A DNA stretch of 33,799 nt from Coriobacteriia bacterium (lineage in GTDB: Bacteria > Actinomycetota > Coriobacteriia > Anaerosomatales > PHET01). The translations under genes and the position numbers were made by a program. The notes beneath the pieces are model-generated. The model was not told the origin of the DNA and made no database searches. It saw only the letters and a list, made by a program, of their open reading frames with translations. Location: assembly GCA_009779675.1 (NCBI GenBank), contig WRDS01000012.1, forward strand, positions 1 to 33,799. Direction: 5' to 3'. This document shows positions 7,923 to 15,243 of the stretch, piece by piece. Numbering within the stretch: position 1 is the first letter of the stretch; every line of letters begins with the position of its first letter.

Positions 7923-9435
7923 GCGCTCCCCTTCCATACTCCCGACATGCACCGAGAAACGCCTCGGCACGTGCGGGACACCCAACGAAGTTCAGATGCA
8001 GGTAAGATGCCAGTACATTTGCGGTAGCAAACCCGTGCCCTTTGCCGCCGACCAACCACGCCGGGGTCTCGCCTTGGGCCGGCTCGCACACCGAGTAGCG
8101 GTGCTCGTGGCCCCGGACCACAGCCCCCGCATCGCCCAAGATGCCGTCAGAAGCCAGACGTGCCTCGACGTAGCCGACCCGCTGCAGCCTCTCGGCCATC
8201 CGCGCACGCCCCGGAAGCACACCTGCCATATCGTGACAGCGCCCCTCTGAGTCCAGCAGCGCATCAAGCAGGTACAGCATCCCACCGCACTCGGCATAGA
8301 TCGGCGTGCCGTCTGACGCGGCATCGGCAACCGACTCCCGCATCGCGTGGTTCTCGGCAAGCTGGCGGGCAAAAAGCTCAGGATACCCGCCGCCGAGGTA
8401 GATGCCGCTCACGCCCTGTGGCAACCCGCCGTCCCTGATCGGGCTGAACCAGACAAGCTCCGCGCCAAAGCCCCTCAGTACGTCAAGGCTGTCGGGGTAG
8501 TAGAACGAGAACGCCTCATCGGCGGCAACGGCTATACGCACCCGTCTGTTTACGGCGGCATCGCATACCGCCCCGCCGCCGGAGCCGATATCGCCCACAC
8601 TGCCGTCATCGGTACCGCCATCCAAACCGTCGTCCTGCCGCCAGCCCTCCCACGCACAGGGTGCCTGCTCCCACGGACCGGCCGCCCGGGCGATCTGGAG
8701 CAGCGCCTGCACATCCGCATGGCATTTCACGAGGTGCGCAAGGGCGTCTATCGCCTCTTTAGACCGCCTCAAGCGGCTCCCGTCATCCCCGATGCCCTCG
8801 CCATCCGCTGCGCCGCCCTCGCCACCCCCAGCACCCCCGGCACCCACGAAAGGCTGCACCAGCCCCAGGTGCCGAGAGGGCAGCTCGGCATCCTTGGATG
8901 GCGGGAGCCAGCCGAGCACCGGTATCCCAACCCGCTTGAACGCCTGCTTGACCGCCGAGCGCTCGCGATGCTCGGCAAAGCGGTTCAGCACCACCCCCGC
9001 AACCCTCACACTCGGGTCGAACGTCGCGAACCCCCCTGCCAGCGCCGCAAGGCTTGCGTCCGAATGAGACGCATCGATCACGAGTACCACCGGCGCGCCG
9101 AGCAACGCGGCGACACCCGCCGTTGAGGTGGGAGCGGCACCGGTGCGATGGCCGTCAAAGAGCCCCATCACGCCCTCGATCAGCACGATATCGGCCTCGT
9201 GAGCGGAACGGGAGAAGGCCTGCGCGACCCCGCGCTCGCCCATGGTCCAGACATCCAGGTTGCGCGCCATCCGACCCGTGGCAAGCGCATGCCACCTCGT
9301 GTCGAGATAGTCCGGGCCGACCTTGCAGACAGCGACCGCCAACCCGTTTTCGCGCAACGCCGAGGCCAGGCCGAGCACAACCGACGTCTTGCCCTGGCGG
9401 GTGGCAGGAGCGGCGATCACCAGACGCGCAGTCAC
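7912..9435 (-). CDS. cbiA: CbiA, cobyrinate a,c-diamide synthase
   Basis: ATP- and glutamine-dependent amidation of the a and c carboxylates of cobyrinate. The N-terminal dethiobiotin-synthetase-like ATPase has APATRQGKTSVV (9-20) and KVGPDYLDTRWH. The C-terminal class I glutamine amidotransferase has YAECGGMLYL with Cys383 and SYLHLNF with His480. Between the domains are Gly-rich stretches (GAGGAGGGEGG, GGTDDGSVGDIGSGGG) that look like linker expansion. The start is GTG at 9435 after a strong GGGAGG. It is the first gene after the cobalamin riboswitch. In most genomes cbiA is not the lead gene of the ring-building operon. 507 aa, somewhat longer than the usual 450-470. Confidence 0.95.
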   Translation of the reverse strand: MTARLVIAAPATRQGKTSVVLGLASALRENGLAVAVCKVGPDYLDTRWHALATGRMARNLDVWTMGERGVAQAFSRSAHEADIVLIEGVMGLFDGHRTGAAPTSTAGVAALLGAPVVLVIDASHSDASLAALAGGFATFDPSVRVAGVVLNRFAEHRERSAVKQAFKRVGIPVLGWLPPSKDAELPSRHLGLVQPFVGAGGAGGGEGGAADGEGIGDDGSRLRRSKEAIDALAHLVKCHADVQALLQIARAAGPWEQAPCAWEGWRQDDGLDGGTDDGSVGDIGSGGGAVCDAAVNRRVRIAVAADEAFSFYYPDSLDVLRGFGAELVWFSPIRDGGLPQGVSGIYLGGGYPELFARQLAENHAMRESVADAASDGTPIYAECGGMLYLLDALLDSEGRCHDMAGVLPGRARMAERLQRVGYVEARLASDGILGDAGAVVRGHEHRYSVCEPAQGETPAWLVGGKGHGFATANVLASYLHLNFVGCPARAEAFLGACREYGRGAHGA

Positions 9436-9454
9436 GCTACCTCCCTCGAGATAT

Positions 9455-9626
9455 AGCGGGCGGCGCGGTATTCCGGCTCAGGGCTGCCTACTGGCCCGAC
9501 CTTCCCAGAACGCTGTAGCGTCCCAGTGGTTGTCCGCACGTAACACAGGCGTGCGGCGGGTGCTCGTTCCCTTCACGGCTGCGGGGCAGCGGGGGTTTCG
9601 CACCCCTCTTCCACTCAGCCGCCCGT
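9455..9626 (-). promoter_or_regulatory. Cobalamin (AdoCbl-class) riboswitch upstream of cbiA
   Basis: Read on the minus strand, the conserved cobalamin-aptamer blocks appear in order. GGAAGA with a GGGGTG...CCCC hairpin is followed by GCTGCCCCGCAGCCGTGA (9573-9590), CCACTGGGA (9521-9529), CTGGGAAGG (about 9500) and GAGCCGGAATACC (about 9467-9479). A closing P1 helix can be drawn between GGGCGGC (9618-9624) and GCCGCCC (9458-9464). The 3' end of P1 is only about a dozen bases from the cbiA ribosome binding site, so control of translation initiation is plausible; no U-run terminator is seen. Found by eye, not by covariance search. Confidence 0.9.
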
Positions 9627-9644
9627 GCGGGCATCGTGCCCGCA

Positions 9645-9700
9645 GTTTTCCATTTTGCGCATTTGCGCGGTTCTCCATTTGCGCGGTTTTCGCCCGCGCT
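9645..9700. repeat. Short direct repeats in the riboswitch leader
   Basis: GTTTTCCATTTTGCGC (9645-9660) recurs as GTTCTCCATTTGCGCG (9670-9685). Partial copies (ATTTGCGCGG, then GTTTTCGCCCGCGC) lie between and after. The block lies between the putative promoter and the aptamer. Confidence 0.75.
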
Positions 9701-9713
9701 GTTTTCTTCCTTG

Positions 9714-9742
9714 TGTTTAGCATCCCTGATTCTGCGGGTCAA
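9714..9742 (-). promoter_or_regulatory. Possible promoter of the cobalamin operon
   Basis: TTGACC (9737-9742) lies 17 bases from TAAACA (9714-9719). The -35 is good and the -10 weak. Position fits a leader of about 80 bases before the aptamer. Sequence pattern only. Confidence 0.35.
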
Positions 9743-9867
9743 GCAGTAGGGTAGCGTGCGAAACTGCCTGTGCAGAACTGCAAAACCAGCTGCGTAGGGA
9801 CGTGCAGCAGTTAACACCGGCATTAAATAGCAGCTGCTGGCTTAGTCACTCAACACCTCATCAATGC

Positions 9868-10362
9868 TCATTTGTCTGTTATATCGTTCCCGGACGGCCT
9901 CAAAATGCGGAGAGACCCTTCTCCGTTGCTAAGCGGGATTGTTTCGTCAAGCTTCAGCATATCCGCATCAAACGTATAGACTTTTGCGACTTTATAGCGC
10001 ATGGCTGTCGCAAGGACAATCGCATCGTATGTCCTCGTCATTAACGAGGAATAATTACGCCTAAGCCGCGCTGCTTCTGAAGTCACCTGCCTATCCATCG
10101 TGCGCCTGATTATGAAAGATCTTTCAAAAAAATCCTCAATGATCTCGAGTTGCCTCGTGATCCTGTCGCACGGCAACTCGTTTATTGATTTGCCGAGTGT
10201 AAGCGCCTCGAGCACTACTATTTCTGGCACCACTATGCGAAGCCTGCCGCTTTTTGCCAACTCAATCATTGGGTGAACGAGAAGAAAGTTCTCGTCATCC
10301 CTTTTAAGGTAGCTAATCACTACATTTGTGTCCCAGACTACAAGCTGAGGACTAGCTGCCAT
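9868..10362 (-). CDS. PIN-domain protein, probable RNase toxin
   Basis: 164 aa with the PIN-domain acidic set: Asp11 in VVWDTNVVISYL, Glu52 in VPEIVVLEAL, Asp113 in TYDAIVLATA, and Asp132/Asp134 in YTFDADML. PIN proteins of this size are usually metal-dependent RNases acting as VapC-like toxins. The start ATG at 10362 lies inside the last codons of the upstream gene (11-base overlap), with AGGGG about 9 bases before it, so the two form a coupled pair. The partner is not a recognisable small VapB-type antitoxin, so a role as toxin is inferred from the domain and pairing only. DNA is less GC-rich than the cobalamin operon. Confidence 0.75.
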   Translation of the reverse strand: MAASPQLVVWDTNVVISYLKRDDENFLLVHPMIELAKSGRLRIVVPEIVVLEALTLGKSINELPCDRITRQLEIIEDFFERSFIIRRTMDRQVTSEAARLRRNYSSLMTRTYDAIVLATAMRYKVAKVYTFDADMLKLDETIPLSNGEGSLRILRPSGNDITDK

Positions 10363-11161
10363 CGCGCAAGCCCCTCACATAATCTGCCGGGCTCATCCCT
10401 TGCGGCAAATCGCCTATGGCCTCCCTAATTGCATCAAGTGAGGCAAGCTCTGCGTCCTGACGCAGTGTTTCAAAGCCCTCAACATCTATGCTTATCGGCT
10501 GGTGCGTTTTTCTTTTATATTTTATTGTTCCGAAAACAGCAACGCGCTTCGTTAATGCACCAGCGACATCGTGAAGCTTCTCTTCAGGAAAATTACACAC
10601 TATCTTCCGGTCATCCAACTCATCATGTATCACAAACTCATGCTTTGACCGATGGGCGGTAACCTGCCCCAGTTCGCCGCAAAGTTCGCCTTGTGCAGAA
10701 TATTGTTCTGGCCTTGCTTCTTTGTTCTTCTTGTCCAATGCAACCGCATGGGCAATCGCAACATCTGATGCTCGCACAACACACCCACCTGGAGCCTCAT
10801 ATCCAATTGCGCTTATGTTTTTTCGCTTTCCAAAGAGATCTGCAACATTCTCAATTGCCTCATCATTGAATCCATCTGGCTTGGCTTCCTCGTTCTCAAG
10901 AACTTGCATGCCGTCAACAAAGACTTTGGCTAACTCTGCGGGCTCCTCGGTTCCTGGTAATGCCGCAAATGAGAGAGCGGCTACAGCCGGGCTGTTTTTT
11001 GAAAGACCCTCGATGCACCAGTTTCCTTGCATGGCTCCATCAGTAAGATTCCGACCAACCGAATTAAGGGCGCTGATACTTCTTTCAATGACCATCTTGA
11101 GATCGCTCCAAAGAAGCCGCTCTTCGTTTGTGTAGACAGTAATGGTGATGTCACTTGACAT
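10352..11161 (-). CDS. Uncharacterised 269-aa partner of the PIN protein
   Basis: I do not recognise a named family. N-terminal residues 1-135 include a helix rich in polar residues and a stretch around SPAVAALSFAALPG. Residues about 158-232 look like a compact beta-rich, OB-like module (GELGQVTAHRSKHEFVIHD, KIVCNFPEE, KRVAVFGTIKYKR, QPISIDVEGFE), which might bind nucleic acid or the toxin. The tail (235-269) is a charged helix ending PADYVRGLRDG. I chose ATG at 11161 over the longer frame to 11215 because the longer N terminus is Cys/Arg-rich and lacks a ribosome site; the site at 11161 (AAGG, 11 bases away) is weak too. It lies immediately upstream of and overlaps the PIN gene, the place an antitoxin would occupy, but it is three to four times longer than VapB proteins. 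Confidence 0.7.
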   Translation of the reverse strand: MSSDITITVYTNEERLLWSDLKMVIERSISALNSVGRNLTDGAMQGNWCIEGLSKNSPAVAALSFAALPGTEEPAELAKVFVDGMQVLENEEAKPDGFNDEAIENVADLFGKRKNISAIGYEAPGGCVVRASDVAIAHAVALDKKNKEARPEQYSAQGELCGELGQVTAHRSKHEFVIHDELDDRKIVCNFPEEKLHDVAGALTKRVAVFGTIKYKRKTHQPISIDVEGFETLRQDAELASLDAIREAIGDLPQGMSPADYVRGLRDGS

Positions 11162-11292
11162 ATATCTCACACCCTTAAAGCAATTGCGCTGTCTGGCACA
11201 AGCCCTGCGCGTCAAAAGTCATTACTGCTTTGATGATCGTATCGGAAATTGGATTGCGGCAGCAAGTCAACGGAATCCCCGCAGGTGATCTA

Positions 11293-11368
11293 TGGTGCCC
11301 CCAAGGGAATTCGAATCCCTGTTGCCGCCTTGAAAGGGCGGAGTCCTTGGCCTCTAGACGATGGGGGC
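11293..11368 (-). tRNA. tRNA-Glu (UUC)
   Basis: The minus strand reads acceptor GCCCCCA pairing with TGGGGGC, D-arm ATCGTCTAGAGGCCAAGGAC, anticodon stem CCGCC/GGCGG with loop CTTTCAA (anticodon TTC), and T-arm CAGGGATTCGAATTCCCTT. Discriminator A and an encoded CCA (11293-11295) follow. Confidence 0.97.
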
Positions 11369-11370
11369 AG

Positions 11371-11670
11371 GTCGCACGAAAGAGTACCAAAGACTCTGCA
11401 TAGTGTCACGCGCTCGGCACTGTTCGGCGCTAGCTCGGCGCTGATCTACAGCAAGCAAGCTGTACCAGCGTTATGCAGCTGCACTTGCCTCATGCGCAAG
11501 CGCATGTATGGAACCCGTCTCGCCTCTGCCGCAACAATCATCTTTGCGGCCTCTCGTCTCATGCGAGCGCATGTGTTGAATCCCAAGAAATAGCGTAAAC
11601 TTGCCTAACCTAACGCAAGAACGTACCGGGATAAGGTGCCCGAACAGACAGGCTGGCAACGGGGGGGACA
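11371..11670. other. Intergenic region with two near-identical palindromes before pyrE
   Basis: No gene is seen. CATGCGCAAGCGCATG (11491-11506) and CATGCGAGCGCATG (11560-11573) are perfect palindromic arms, both followed by TGT, with centres 68 bases apart. They lie between tRNA-Glu (opposite strand) and pyrE. No U-run follows, so operators are as likely as terminators. A GGGGGGG ribosome site ends the region just before pyrE. Confidence 0.6.
11381..11409 (-). promoter_or_regulatory. Probable promoter of tRNA-Glu
   Basis: GTGACA (11404-11409), 17-base spacer, TACTCT (11381-11386), ending 12 bases before the mature tRNA 5' end. Spacing and location are right; the -10 is weak. Confidence 0.45.
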
Positions 11671-12267
11671 ATGGCTGATTCGCAGACCGAGGCAGCAAAG
11701 TTCAAGGAGCAACTAAGGCCTCTGGTCAAAAAAGCCCTGATACTCGGCAAGCCGACTGTACTGGCATCCGGCGCAACAAGCAATTTCTATTTTGATGGAA
11801 AGCGCGTTACGCTCAGCGCCGACGGCGCATATCTTTTAGCGCGTTATCTGCTCAGCCACATCCCTGATGACGAGTATGACGCTATCGGCGGCCTGACCAT
11901 GGGTGCCGACCCGATTGCCTCGGCAGTCTGTGCGGTATCGTATACCACGGAGATGCCAAAAACGGCCTTCTATGTAAGGAAAGCGCAGAAGGAGCATGGC
12001 CTCACCAGGCGTATTGAAGGGCCACTTGAGAGTGGCTCGCGGGTTGTGGTGGTCGACGATGTCGCCACGAGAGGCGGCTCGATCATGGAGGCTATCGAGG
12101 CCGTCGAGTCGGAGACGCAGTGTACGGTCACCCGAGTCGTCGCCTTAGTTGACAGGCAACAGGGTGCGCGTGAGCTTTTTGAAGGAAGGGGCTACGTTTT
12201 CGACCCCGTGTTCACAGCCGAGGAACTCGGTGTTCCGTTGGACGACATCCAAGCCGAGCGGGCTTAA
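11671..12267 (+). CDS. pyrE: Orotate phosphoribosyltransferase
   Basis: Converts orotate and PRPP to orotidine 5'-phosphate in pyrimidine synthesis (cytosolic, usually a dimer). Type I PRTase features: SGATSNFYFDGKRVTLS (33-49), the flexible loop YVRKAQKEHG (101-110), and the PRPP-binding signature VVVVDDVATRGGS (125-137). 198 aa is the normal length. The start ATG has a poly-G ribosome site 5 bases upstream. It is monocistronic, flanked by tRNA-Glu and the convergent hicB; its TAA stop shares TTAA with the hicB stop. No other pyr genes are nearby. Confidence 0.96.
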   Translation: MADSQTEAAKFKEQLRPLVKKALILGKPTVLASGATSNFYFDGKRVTLSADGAYLLARYLLSHIPDDEYDAIGGLTMGADPIASAVCAVSYTTEMPKTAFYVRKAQKEHGLTRRIEGPLESGSRVVVVDDVATRGGSIMEAIEAVESETQCTVTRVVALVDRQQGARELFEGRGYVFDPVFTAEELGVPLDDIQAERA

Positions 12268-12971
12268 CGCATCAACCCTGTTCGCTCACTACGCCGACAC
12301 GCATTGTGCCTTCGAGCGAGCTTAAGATTACGCCGTTCTTCCTCACTTCCCTCTGCCCTTCCGACCGCCTGAAGCTTTTCAGGAGCCGCTTTTTGCTCAG
12401 CTGCCTCCTGGCCAAAGACCAGGATCGGAAACTCGATGCCCTCGCTTGCCGGAAGCTCCTTCCACCACCTCACGTAAAGGCGACCCGATAAGGGACAAGC
12501 GTGCCATGGGCGGTCGGCATAAAGGTAGACCTGCTCACCTGCTCGGCCAAGGGAGGGCTCGCCCGAGTCAGACTTCCCGACACCGGGATCATCCTTGTGA
12601 ACCGCATCGAAGCGGTCAAGGACCGACTCTATAGCACGCTGGTTTTCCACGTCCTCGATCTCGCACTCCTCAAACTTTACCCTCGGCGGATTCGCCTCTA
12701 CCTCACGACGGTACTCGTCAAGGTCGATCTCGACCCAGCGCACGATCTCATTTACCTCGTGCGGCGGCTCAGTCGCCAGTGGCTCGGGAGCTGCCTCGCC
12801 GCTGTCCTCCAAGCAAGTGCCGAGCAACCCGATGATGTCATACGCCATCTCAAGCGCATCGTCCACGCCGTTGCCCTGCGTATGCGCGCCGATAAATCCT
12901 GGTACGTTGACGCAGTACCATCCATCATTTTCTCCAGCCGGCGTTAGCACAACCGGGTACTTTTTCTTCAT
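12264..12971 (-). CDS. hicB: HicB-type antitoxin with atypical long C terminus
   Basis: Residues 1-93 are a canonical HicB N-terminal domain: YPVVLTPAGENDGWYCVNVP, GFIGAHTQGNGVDDALEMAYDII, and VRWVEIDLDEYRREVE. HicB normally continues with a ribbon-helix-helix or HTH DNA-binding segment (the VRKTLTIPxWLN type). Here residues 95-235 are instead an acidic stretch, then YADRPWHACPLSGRLYVRWW and a basic Arg-rich tail that I do not recognise. The start ATG has GGAGG 6 bases upstream. It follows hicA by 25 bases, the normal order for this family. Its stop overlaps that of convergent pyrE. Either a real domain replacement or a frameshifted/rearranged 3' half. Confidence 0.8.
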   Translation of the reverse strand: MKKKYPVVLTPAGENDGWYCVNVPGFIGAHTQGNGVDDALEMAYDIIGLLGTCLEDSGEAAPEPLATEPPHEVNEIVRWVEIDLDEYRREVEANPPRVKFEECEIEDVENQRAIESVLDRFDAVHKDDPGVGKSDSGEPSLGRAGEQVYLYADRPWHACPLSGRLYVRWWKELPASEGIEFPILVFGQEAAEQKAAPEKLQAVGRAEGSEEERRNLKLARRHNACRRSERTGLMR

Positions 12972-12996
12972 TTTTTCCTCCAGTGCCTTGCCTGGG

Positions 12997-13170
12997 CTAT
13001 TTTAGCCCCAAGTCTTTCAGTATCTGCTTTGCCGTCCCCTCTTTGATCTCATTATGTCTGGGGACTGCAACGATGATTTTCCCATTTGTCCAGGACTCAT
13101 GCTTCCCGTCATCGCGGATCTTTTGACATTCACCCTGCCTGAGCTTTTTTATTAGATCCCGCTTCTTCAC
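12997..13170 (-). CDS. hicA: HicA mRNA interferase toxin
   Basis: 57 aa, normal for HicA, a double-stranded-RNA-binding-fold RNase that cleaves mRNA and is neutralised by HicB. The pattern is complete: KKRDLIKKL, IRDDGKHESWTNGK with catalytic His24, AVPRHNEIKEGTAKQILKDLGLK. The start is GTG at 13170 with AAGG 6 bases upstream; the longer ATG frame to 13365 has an unrelated N terminus. The usual second residue after the catalytic His is Glu here instead of His or Asp, a minor difference. Confidence 0.88.
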   Translation of the reverse strand: MKKRDLIKKLRQGECQKIRDDGKHESWTNGKIIVAVPRHNEIKEGTAKQILKDLGLK

Positions 13171-13362
13171 CGCACGCCTTTTTTCCTTTCTACACGTATT
13201 GACGGCGATTGAACACAATGCCAGAACAATTTCTGGAAAATTACCCCGTGCTAAACACTGATGCAGGATTCGAATTTGAGGGCTTGAGCGCCTTGGGGGC
13301 TCTCGGAGAGGGGTGCTTACGCTACGCGAATGCTGCGACCAGCATAATTCCCACATTTCAGG

Positions 13363-13392
13363 CAAAACAAAAAACGCCCCTTGTGAGGCGTT
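13363..13392 (-). terminator. Rho-independent terminator of tRNA-Lys
   Basis: On the minus strand, AACGCC and GGCGTT form a stem (extendable by CT/AG-type pairs around the loop) followed by TTTTTTGTTTT. It begins 16 bases after the encoded CCA of tRNA-Lys. Confidence 0.85.
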
Positions 13393-13407
13393 CTCGCAGG
13401 TAGATCA

Positions 13408-13483
13408 TGGTGGGCCGTGTAGGAATCGAACCTACGACCTTGGGATTAAAAGTCCCCTGCTCTGCCAACTGAGCTAACGGCCC
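13408..13483 (-). tRNA. tRNA-Lys (UUU)
   Basis: Acceptor GGGCCGT pairs with ACGGCCC. D-arm TAGCTCAGTTGGCAGAGCA, anticodon loop CTTTTAA (anticodon TTT), T-arm GTAGGTTCGATTCCTAC, discriminator A and an encoded CCA (13408-13410) all fit the minus strand. Confidence 0.97.
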
Positions 13484-13673
13484 CGACTGTCTTGGCTATC
13501 AATCGCACGCGAGCGCACGTGCATCTGCCTACACGCGTGCATGCACCTTATGCTCCGCGCAAACAGCGGCCACCTCCCCCTTTGCAAAGGCGAAGGGCAT
13601 GCGCCAGTGTAGCGACCTGCGCAAAACCGGTCAAATGCGGGGCTTCAGCCAGTGTTTATCTGAACACGATACG

Positions 13674-13698
13674 ATGCGCGATGTGAGTGATCGCGCAT
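13674..13698. other. Strong hairpin between abiEii and tRNA-Lys
   Basis: ATGCGCGAT and ATCGCGCAT form a perfect 9-bp stem with a 7-base loop. It starts 24 bases past the abiEii stop. A second small hairpin (GTGTT/AACAC) is adjacent at about 13652-13667. No T-run follows on either strand, so it may be a weak terminator or processing/protective hairpin. Confidence 0.5.
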
Positions 13699-13721
13699 TG
13701 CAGAAGAAATTAATTTCCGCA

Positions 13722-14579
13722 TTAACACCCAGCATAGAGTTCCCGAATGCCTGTCGCGAGAAGTTCACGGAACTCCTTGCGGCCAATGGTCTTTTCACGC
13801 AGGCCAGCTGGAAGGAACCTTCTCATTTGAGCCTCGAACTCCCGCCCGTTGACGATTGAGCCCAGTTGTTCGGTAACGCGGACGAGACCCGTTTTGAATT
13901 TTTCCTGCTCCCCATAATCGATTTCTTTCTTCTCGCGAAGAATGAGAGCCTCTCGTAGGTTGATGTTCGGACGTCGCATGATCCAATACATGTCCCAAAT
14001 GTCCCGATGGCGGATATGGCCAGAGCAAACAAATGCCTCCAGCTTATCGGCAAGGATCTCCTCTAGGCTTTCAGCGAAAAGGATGGTGTCTCCGTAGGAA
14101 GAGGGAAGCCCCTCGTAGTTGAGCTGCACCATTTTTGGAAGCTTAGTGTATGCAGGGACAGATGCTACTTCCAGTGAGATTTTTTGCGCAGGCAAATCGA
14201 GCCTTTGCGGCGCAGTATTGATTCTAATACTCCACTTCTTAACAAGCGAAGAATCGTTTTTTGGCTCTGCCACATCAACGGCCACAGAATATCTATTAGC
14301 AAGCGCTTGAATAATGCAGCCTTTAAGCTCATCTAGATCACTTGCGGAAAAGTCGACTCCTCCCGCAAAATCAAGGTCTTCGCTGTGCCTCGGCGCTCCA
14401 TAACAGAGCCGAAGGCAGGTCCCGCCCTGGAAGACGAGGTTTGAGAGCAGACCAGACTCCCCCATTGCTCGGATGATCTCGTGATGAAGAAGCTCTTTTT
14501 CAATAACGGGCAGCATCGTCTGTGCGTTGTTCTCAGACGCGAGCTTCTGAGCATATGCTGCGAAATCAAGTACGGCCAT
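13722..14579 (-). CDS. abiEii: AbiEii/AbiGii-type nucleotidyltransferase toxin (type IV TA)
   Basis: 285 aa. Polymerase-beta-like nucleotidyltransferase core: QGGTCLRLCYGAPRHSEDLD, with GGT at 52-54 and the metal-binding Asp68/Asp70, then the lysine motif LADKLEAF and RDIWDMYWI. Homologues transfer nucleotides (e.g. to tRNA) and abort phage infection or arrest growth. The start is ATG at 14579, with GGAGG 6 bases upstream, inside the end of abiEi (14-base overlap); the frame to 14684 reads through abiEi and is rejected. The pairing with AbiEi upstream is the standard operon. Less GC-rich than the neighbouring core genes. Confidence 0.9.
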   Translation of the reverse strand: MAVLDFAAYAQKLASENNAQTMLPVIEKELLHHEIIRAMGESGLLSNLVFQGGTCLRLCYGAPRHSEDLDFAGGVDFSASDLDELKGCIIQALANRYSVAVDVAEPKNDSSLVKKWSIRINTAPQRLDLPAQKISLEVASVPAYTKLPKMVQLNYEGLPSSYGDTILFAESLEEILADKLEAFVCSGHIRHRDIWDMYWIMRRPNINLREALILREKKEIDYGEQEKFKTGLVRVTEQLGSIVNGREFEAQMRRFLPAGLREKTIGRKEFRELLATGIRELYAGC

Positions 14580-15105
14580 CAAGTTCCTCCGTATCGACCA
14601 TAGTGAGATTCCTGCCAACCGAACGCAGGTTTGTGTAAGCGTATTGTTTGCTCGCGATCGGCAGTGGGTGGCCTTCCCGTTCAATCACATTTGCGACGAT
14701 ATCCTCCGCCTTTGCTTTGGTGTGAGTAAACTCGATTACGCCGTAGGGCGTATGGTATTCCCCGCTCCGGCCGGTGGTCATTAGGGTGATCCGATCAACG
14801 GGAATCTGAGAGATGACCCCGTATTGCGAAAGCGCGCTCTCTAGGCTCTCGAAGGTGTAGTCTCCTCTTCGCAGGTTCCTCGCGATATGCTCAAGGGTCG
14901 CCGAACCTATGCGCTGACTGAAGGCAAAGAGGTAGACCCCATGGGCAACGCGTTGAAGGACATCGTTTTTGGTGAGACGCACGAGAGTCTGGTCGAGAGT
15001 CCTCCCCTGCTCATCGAAAACATAGGCCAGGTCGCCCTTGCGGAAAACATAGCGCCCCTGCTTGTCCCAGTGATTTAATCTCTTGATTGCTTCGAATAGC
15101 TTCAT
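14566..15105 (-). CDS. abiEi: AbiEi-type antitoxin / winged-helix regulator (type IV TA)
   Basis: 179 aa, upstream partner of the nucleotidyltransferase. The N-terminal winged-helix segment (1-60) contains FEAIKRLNHWDKQGRYVF, LVRLTKNDVLQRVAHGVYL. The rest fits the AbiEi antitoxin domain (GDYTFESLESALSQYGVISQ, RITLMTTGRSGEYHTPYGVIEF). In characterised systems AbiEi represses its own operon and counters the toxin without stable binding. The start is ATG at 15105, transcribed away from vapBC across a 157-base shared intergenic region. No clear ribosome site or inverted-repeat operator was found. Confidence 0.87.
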   Translation of the reverse strand: MKLFEAIKRLNHWDKQGRYVFRKGDLAYVFDEQGRTLDQTLVRLTKNDVLQRVAHGVYLFAFSQRIGSATLEHIARNLRRGDYTFESLESALSQYGVISQIPVDRITLMTTGRSGEYHTPYGVIEFTHTKAKAEDIVANVIEREGHPLPIASKQYAYTNLRSVGRNLTMVDTEELDGRT

Positions 15106-15198
15106 GCAACATATGGTACACGCAAATACATTGAAAAGCTAGTATTTTGTAGATTGTTCGATTCCCGCACTATCGGCGCTGCTTCCGAGTGCCCAAAT

Positions 15199-15243
15199 TT
15201 GCTTCCCGAAATTCTTATCGATATAATATTCGTTGTACACAAC
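15199..15243 (+). promoter_or_regulatory. Promoter and candidate operator of vapBC
   Basis: TTGCTT (15199-15204), 17-base spacer, perfect TATAAT (15222-15227). Around the expected transcription start lies the inverted repeat GTTGT-AC-ACAAC (15232-15243), well placed for autoregulation by VapB. A second palindrome ATCGATCGAT follows. Confidence 0.75.

Noticed and set aside
9800-9867. Terminator for the PIN gene around the CAGCAGCTGCTG-like sequence
   Set aside because: The palindrome is short and no T-run follows, so a Rho-independent terminator is not supported.
13255-13330. tRNA-like fragment (T-arm-like ATTCGAATCCTG on the minus strand) upstream of hicA
   Set aside because: Only the T-loop-like stretch is present; no acceptor, D or anticodon arms can be drawn, so at most a chance match or old remnant.
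13492-13721. Small plus-strand open frames between tRNA-Lys and abiEii
   Set aside because: No ribosome site, Arg/Pro-rich composition and overlap with the hairpin region; no evidence for a gene.
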